Part shown: positions 3,674 to 6,824 of the stretch, piece by piece
How positions within the stretch are numbered: the first letter of the stretch is position 1
Layout of the letters: every line of letters starts with the position of its first letter
NCBI GenBank assembly: GCA_947364395.1
Contig: CANASS010000070.1
Span: 1 to 6,824, forward strand
Length of the DNA: 6,824 bases
Direction of reading: 5' to 3'
DNA from: an uncultured bacterium
GTDB lineage: Bacteria > Bacillota > Clostridia > Oscillospirales > Oscillospiraceae
The notes under the pieces: generated by a model
Told to the model about the DNA's origin: nothing
The model's input: only the letters and a program-made list of their open reading frames with translations
The model's database searches: none
Translations under genes and position numbers: made by a program

Positions 3674-4804
3674 ATGCTCATTGTCAACGGCGTGGTCCAC
3701 ACCATGGAAACAGGGGTCATCCCCCAGGGCTTCGTTCACATCCAGGGCGGGCGCATCGCCCGGACAGGCCCCATGTCCGATCTGCCCAAGGACGCCGGGC
3801 CGGACAGCCTCATAGATGCCCGGGGGGGACACGTCCTCCCCGGCTTCATCGACGCCCACTGTCACCTGGGGCTGTACGGCGCCGTCTCCCAGGAGGACGA
3901 TTTGAACGAGTCCCCCACCCCCTGCACCCCCCAGCTCCGGGCCCTGGACGGGGTGGACCCCTTCAACCAGTATTTCCAGGAGGCCCGCCGGGCGGGGGTG
4001 ACCTGCGTTCACACCGGCCCCGGCTCCGCCAACCCCATCGCCGGACAGTCCGTCCTGCTTAAAACCGTGGGCACGGTTGTGGACCAGATGGCGGTGCTGG
4101 ACCCCGCCGCTATGAAGTTCGCCCTGGGGGAGAACCCCAAGGGCATCCACAAGGGCCACGGCCCCGCCACCCGCATGGCCACCGCCGCCGTGATCCGGGA
4201 GACGCTGACCCAGGCGCTGAACTATGACTCCAACCGGGCCCAGGCAGACGGCCCCGGCTTTGATGCCCGGCTGGACGCCCTGCGCCCGGTGGTGGCAGGC
4301 CGCCTGTCCGCCCACTTCCACGCCCACCGGGCGGACGACATCGTCACCGCCGTCCGGCTGTCCAAGGAGTTCGGCCTGGATCTCACCGTGGTCCACGGCA
4401 CCGAGGGCCACCTCATCGCGGACTTTCTGGCAAAGGAAGGGATACCCGTCGTCACCGGGCCCTTTCTCATGGACCGGGGCAAGCCGGAGCTGGGCCGCCT
4501 CACCATGGAGAACACCGCCATCCTGGCCCGGGCCGGGGTGCGGGTGGCCATCTGCACCGACCATCCGGAAACTCCCATCGGGCTTCTCCCCCTGTGCGCC
4601 GCCATGGCCGCCCGGGCAGGGCTGGACCCGGAAGAGGCCCTGGCCGCCATCACCGTCAACGCCGCCCGCATTTTGGGCGTGGGGGACCGGCTGGGCTCCC
4701 TGGCTCCGGGCAGGGACGCGGACCTGGTGGTCATGGACGGCCACCCCTTCCAGTGGGACAGCAAGGTCGTCCATGTGCTCATCGACGGACAGGAGGTCAT
4801 CTGA
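3674..4804 (+). CDS. Metal-dependent amidohydrolase, substrate unknown
   Basis: A 376-residue cytoplasmic member of the amidohydrolase superfamily (PF01979). The N-terminal beta domain (1-55) leads into GGHVLPGFIDAHCHLG (51-66), with metal ligands H62 and H64 of the HxH motif. Further candidate ligands are E153 in GENPKG, H214/H216/H218 in HFHAHRADD, H241 and H246 in HGTEGH, and the catalytic D296 in CTDHPETP. The end returns to the beta domain (PGRDADLVVMDGHPF, 345-359). The overall plan resembles imidazolonepropionase-like hydrolases; the GENPKG-IHKGHGPATR stretch (152-167) is a good handle for finding its subfamily. I chose ATG 3674 because GGGGAGG sits 7 nt upstream; the frame is open back to 3305, but that part is repeat DNA. 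The stop TGA is followed at once by the ATG of the fumarase gene, so the two are coupled. Substrate not predicted. Confidence 0.88.
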   Translation: MLIVNGVVHTMETGVIPQGFVHIQGGRIARTGPMSDLPKDAGPDSLIDARGGHVLPGFIDAHCHLGLYGAVSQEDDLNESPTPCTPQLRALDGVDPFNQYFQEARRAGVTCVHTGPGSANPIAGQSVLLKTVGTVVDQMAVLDPAAMKFALGENPKGIHKGHGPATRMATAAVIRETLTQALNYDSNRAQADGPGFDARLDALRPVVAGRLSAHFHAHRADDIVTAVRLSKEFGLDLTVVHGTEGHLIADFLAKEGIPVVTGPFLMDRGKPELGRLTMENTAILARAGVRVAICTDHPETPIGLLPLCAAMAARAGLDPEEALAAITVNAARILGVGDRLGSLAPGRDADLVVMDGHPFQWDSKVVHVLIDGQEVI

Positions 4805-5650
4805 ATGGTGCGGGAAATCCAGGCAAAGGCCCTATCCGACGCGGTGCGGACGCTGTGCATTGAGGCCAACACCATCCTGCCCCAGGACCTGCGGGACGCG
4901 ATTTGTTCCGCCCGGAAAGCCGAGCCCTCCCCGGTGGGACAGGCCATCCTGGGCGATTTGGTGGAGAACTGGGAATTCGCGGAGGCCAAGGGCCTTCCCA
5001 TCTGCCAAGACACGGGGATGGCGGTGGCGTTCATCGACTGGGGCCAGGACTGCCACTTGACGGGCGGCTCTTTGGAGGAGGCCGTCAACGACGGCGTGCG
5101 CCGGGGCTATCTGGACGGCCGCCTGCGGCTGTCGGTGGTGGGCGATCCCCTCCGCCGTGTGAACACCAATGACAACACCCCCGCCATCCTCCATCTGCGC
5201 ATGACAGCTGGAGACAAGGTGGACATCACCGTGGCCCCCAAGGGCTTTGGCAGCGAGAACATGACAAAACTGAAGATGTTCAATCCCTCCGCCTCTGTGG
5301 AACAGGTGGAGGACTTCATTGTGGACTGCGTGTCTCAGGCCGGGTCCAACCCCTGCCCGCCGGTGGTGGTGGGCGTGGGGCTGGGCGGGACCTCCGAGGC
5401 GGCGGCGCTGCTGGCCAAGCGGGCCCTCCTGCGCCCCGCCGGGGAGCGCCACCCTGATCCCTTCTACGCCGCCATGGAGGAGCGGATTTTGGAACGGGTC
5501 AACCGGCTGGGCATCGGCCCCCAGGGGCTGGGAGGCCGGACCACCGCCCTGTCCGCCGCGATTTTGACCCAGGGGACACATATCGCGGGGCTTCCTTGCG
5601 CGGTGAATCTGGGGTGTCATGTGACGAGGCACGCCCATGTGACACTGTAA
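4805..5650 (+). CDS. Class I fumarate hydratase, alpha subunit (TtdA/FumA N-terminal type)
   Basis: A 281-residue protein of the Fe-S hydro-lyase alpha family (PF05681). In two-subunit class I fumarases and L-tartrate dehydratases, alpha binds a [4Fe-4S] cluster and works with a beta subunit to interconvert fumarate and malate, or tartrate and oxaloacetate. The three expected cluster cysteines are in place: C67 in GLPICQDTGM, C184 in GSNPCPP, and C271 in NLGCHVTRH. Other family marks are NTNDNTPAILH (120-130) and APKGFGSENMTKLKM (144-158). Length is typical of an alpha subunit. AGGAGG (4791-4796) sits 8 nt before ATG 4805, and the start directly follows the amidohydrolase stop (TGAATG). No beta subunit follows; the next gene is a base-composition outlier coding for an acetyltransferase. 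Fumarase and tartrate dehydratase alpha chains cannot be told apart here with confidence, though fumarase is the commoner function. Confidence 0.92.
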   Translation: MVREIQAKALSDAVRTLCIEANTILPQDLRDAICSARKAEPSPVGQAILGDLVENWEFAEAKGLPICQDTGMAVAFIDWGQDCHLTGGSLEEAVNDGVRRGYLDGRLRLSVVGDPLRRVNTNDNTPAILHLRMTAGDKVDITVAPKGFGSENMTKLKMFNPSASVEQVEDFIVDCVSQAGSNPCPPVVVGVGLGGTSEAAALLAKRALLRPAGERHPDPFYAAMEERILERVNRLGIGPQGLGGRTTALSAAILTQGTHIAGLPCAVNLGCHVTRHAHVTL

Positions 5651-5667
5651 CAGATCATTCATCTAAA
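5639..5667 (+). promoter_or_regulatory. Candidate promoter for the GNAT gene
   Basis: GTGACA (5639-5644, 5 of 6) and TCTAAA (5662-5667, 4 of 6) are 17 bp apart, with the -35 inside the last codons of the fumarase gene. Transcription would start near 5674, just before the Shine-Dalgarno AGGAG (5682-5686). I see no terminator between the two genes, so read-through is also likely. Confidence 0.35.
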
Positions 5668-5695
5668 AATCATCAAGTTTCAGGAGTGCATCATT

Positions 5696-6229
5696 ATGAA
5701 AGACCAAACAATCATAGCTGAAACAGAACGGCTCATTTTGAGAAGATACAAACAGGAAGATTTGCAGGGCCTGTTTGAATATTTATCCGACAGAGAAGTG
5801 GTGAAATATGAGCCGTATCAGCCGATGACCCTTGATGAGGCAAAAGAAAACCTCGCGTGGCGCATCGGTACGGATGAAATGGTCGCCGTCGAATTGAAGG
5901 CTTCCCATAAAATGATCGGAAACGTATACATGGGCAGGCGTGACTTTGAAGCACTGGAAATCGGGTATGTATTCAACCGGGATTACTGGGGACACGGTTA
6001 TGCCGCCGAAAGCTGCGCCGCTCTGATCAGGCAGGCATTTTCAAACGGCATACACAGGATATATGCGGAATGTGACCCCAACAACCAGAGTTCGTGGAAA
6101 TTACTTGAAGCGTTAGGCTTTCAGCGCGAAGCCCATTTCAGGAAAAATGTGTATTTCTGGAAAGATGAAGCAGAAAAAGCAATCTGGAAGGATACCTATG
6201 TATACGCCAAATTAAATGATACCATATAA
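5696..6229 (+). CDS. GNAT family N-acetyltransferase (RimJ/RimL type)
   Basis: A 177-residue acetyltransferase of the GNAT fold (PF13302/RimJ-RimL-like), which moves an acetyl group from acetyl-CoA to an amine. It opens with the classic ETERLILRRY (9-18). The acetyl-CoA binding region is EIGYVFNRDYWGHGYAAES (88-106), in which the R/Q-x-x-G-x-G/A loop appears as RDYWGHGYA. The later motif ECDPNNQSSWKLLEALGF (125-142) is typical of this subgroup, as is the FRKNVYFWKD stretch (148-157). Substrate cannot be predicted; relatives act on ribosomal proteins, small molecules or drugs. ATG 5696 has AGGAG 9 nt upstream. The gene is much more AT-rich and uses codons such as AGA, AAA and ATA that are rare in the neighbours, which suggests recent acquisition. 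It sits where a fumarase beta gene might be expected. Confidence 0.9.
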   Translation: MKDQTIIAETERLILRRYKQEDLQGLFEYLSDREVVKYEPYQPMTLDEAKENLAWRIGTDEMVAVELKASHKMIGNVYMGRRDFEALEIGYVFNRDYWGHGYAAESCAALIRQAFSNGIHRIYAECDPNNQSSWKLLEALGFQREAHFRKNVYFWKDEAEKAIWKDTYVYAKLNDTI

Positions 6230-6271
6230 ATTTGAGAAGAATATAAAACGCTTTTCTTTCCCCCACAACTG

Positions 6272-6280
6272 TGATATACT
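6272..6280 (+). promoter_or_regulatory. Extended -10 promoter for prfC
   Basis: TGATATACT (6272-6280) is an extended -10 element: TGn followed by TATACT (5 of 6). The -35 region 17 bp upstream (TTTTCT, 6252-6257) is weak, as is common with extended -10 promoters. The predicted start near 6287 gives a leader of about 70 nt containing the start-stop element. Confidence 0.5.
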
Positions 6281-6297
6281 ATGAAAACTGTATTTTT

Positions 6298-6358
6298 AGG
6301 AGGTCCTTCCCATGTAAATGCGCCCTTTATTGAATAATACCATATGGAGGAAGAACCT
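6298..6358 (+). promoter_or_regulatory. prfC leader with start-stop minimal ORF and inverted repeat
   Basis: A perfect Shine-Dalgarno AGGAGG (6298-6303) sits 8 nt before ATG 6312-6314, and the next codon is TAA (6315-6317), so the ORF encodes only Met. AGGTCCTTCC (6301-6310) can pair with GGAAGAACCT (6349-6358), 9 of 10 positions. This covers half of the upstream Shine-Dalgarno, the end of the prfC Shine-Dalgarno GGAGG (6346-6350) and its whole spacer. A second ATG at 6318 opens a 40-codon frame that overlaps the start of prfC and stops at 6440. A ribosome held at ATG TAA would prevent the pairing. Confidence 0.5.
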
Positions 6359-6824
6359 ATGTCACAATACGAATCCGAAATCAAGCGCCGCCGCACCTTC
6401 GCCATCATCTCCCACCCCGACGCGGGCAAGACCACCCTGACGGAAAAATTCCTGCTCTACGGGGGCGCCATCGCCCAGGCGGGGGTGGTCAAGGGCAAGA
6501 AGAACGCCCGGGCCGCCACCTCCGACTGGATGGAGATCGAAAAACAGCGCGGCATCTCCGTCACCTCCTCCGTCATGCAGTTCCAGTACGAGGGCTTCTG
6601 CATCAACATCCTGGACACCCCCGGCCACCAGGACTTCTCCGAGGACACCTACCGCACCCTGATGGCGGCGGACTCCGCCGTCATGGTCATCGACGCCGCC
6701 AAAGGCGTGGAGGCCCAGACCCGGAAGCTGTTCAAGGTGTGCCGCCTGCGGGACATCCCCATTTTCACCTTCATCAACAAGATGGACCGGGAGGCCCGGG
6801 ACCCCTTTGAGCTGTGCCAGGAGC
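6359..6824 (+). CDS. prfC: Peptide chain release factor 3 (RF-3), N-terminal part
   Basis: The first 155 residues of a translational GTPase; the gene runs off the right edge (full length is usually about 525-530). RF-3 removes RF-1 or RF-2 from the ribosome after peptide release. The G domain motifs are present: G1 SHPDAGKTT (18-26), switch region RAATSDWMEIEKQRGISVTS (51-70) with the conserved threonine at 68, G3 DTPGH (86-90) and G4 NKMD (140-143). The SDWMEIEKQRGISVTSSVMQF stretch and the SHPDAGKTT variant separate RF-3 from EF-G, LepA and tetracycline-protection proteins. ATG 6359 has GGAGG (6346-6350) 8 nt upstream. GC-rich codon use returns here after the AT-rich GNAT gene. The unusual leader may regulate it. 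Confidence 0.95.
   Translation, partial: MSQYESEIKRRRTFAIISHPDAGKTTLTEKFLLYGGAIAQAGVVKGKKNARAATSDWMEIEKQRGISVTSSVMQFQYEGFCINILDTPGHQDFSEDTYRTLMAADSAVMVIDAAKGVEAQTRKLFKVCRLRDIPIFTFINKMDREARDPFELCQE

Noticed and set aside
3269..4774. Long minus-strand open frame of 501 codons over the amidohydrolase gene
   Set aside because: The composition is shadow-like, it runs through repeat DNA and it carries no recognisable domain.
6230..6265. Terminator after the GNAT gene
   Set aside because: GAGAAG and CTTTTC could form six weak pairs including a wobble, with only scattered T residues after them; too weak to call.

Overview
The window looks like chromosome from a GC-rich, endospore-forming member of the Clostridia, probably an Oscillospiraceae-type gut bacterium. 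That placement is inferred from sporulation genes yabP and yabQ, the DivIC/YabR neighbourhood typical of Firmicutes, a two-subunit-type class I fumarase, AGGAGG-type ribosome binding sites and very GC-rich third codon positions. All recognisable genes lie on the + strand. Two stretches are clearly more AT-rich than the rest: the 3' end of an unidentified gene at 1-138, and a GNAT acetyltransferase with its flanks (about 5651-6358). They may have been acquired separately.

Layout: (1) 1-138, end of an unknown gene. (2) 195-1361, AI-2E family membrane transporter. (3) 1419-3266, the conserved sporulation/division cluster yabP - yabQ - divIC-like - yabR. Promoter motifs fit its dual role: a sigma-E-like promoter before yabP (mother-cell sporulation genes) and a sigma-A-like promoter inside the end of yabQ (vegetative division gene). 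(4) 2454-2751 and 3300-3506, two intergenic blocks either side of yabR that hold copies of one structured repeat of about 135 bp, tandem and forward before yabR and inverted after it. (5) 3674-5650, a stop-to-start coupled pair: a metal-dependent amidohydrolase and a class I fumarase alpha subunit with no beta subunit beside it. (6) 5696-6229, the GNAT acetyltransferase. (7) 6359 to the window end, prfC (release factor 3), entering from an unusual leader.

Three points deserve attention. First, the dispersed repeat: three full-length copies and one half copy keep the same nested hairpin although the paired bases differ completely between copies. This is compensatory change, as expected of a structured RNA family. 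Second, the prfC leader has a perfect Shine-Dalgarno followed by a start-stop minimal ORF (ATG TAA) and an inverted repeat that reaches the prfC ribosome binding site, which suggests release-factor-dependent autoregulation. Third, two genes (the AI-2E transporter and yabP) have inverted repeats whose upstream arm lies in or next to the promoter and whose downstream arm covers or borders the Shine-Dalgarno. Such an arrangement could hide the start in read-through transcripts but not in locally started ones. Functions are inferred from remembered family patterns; no database search was possible.
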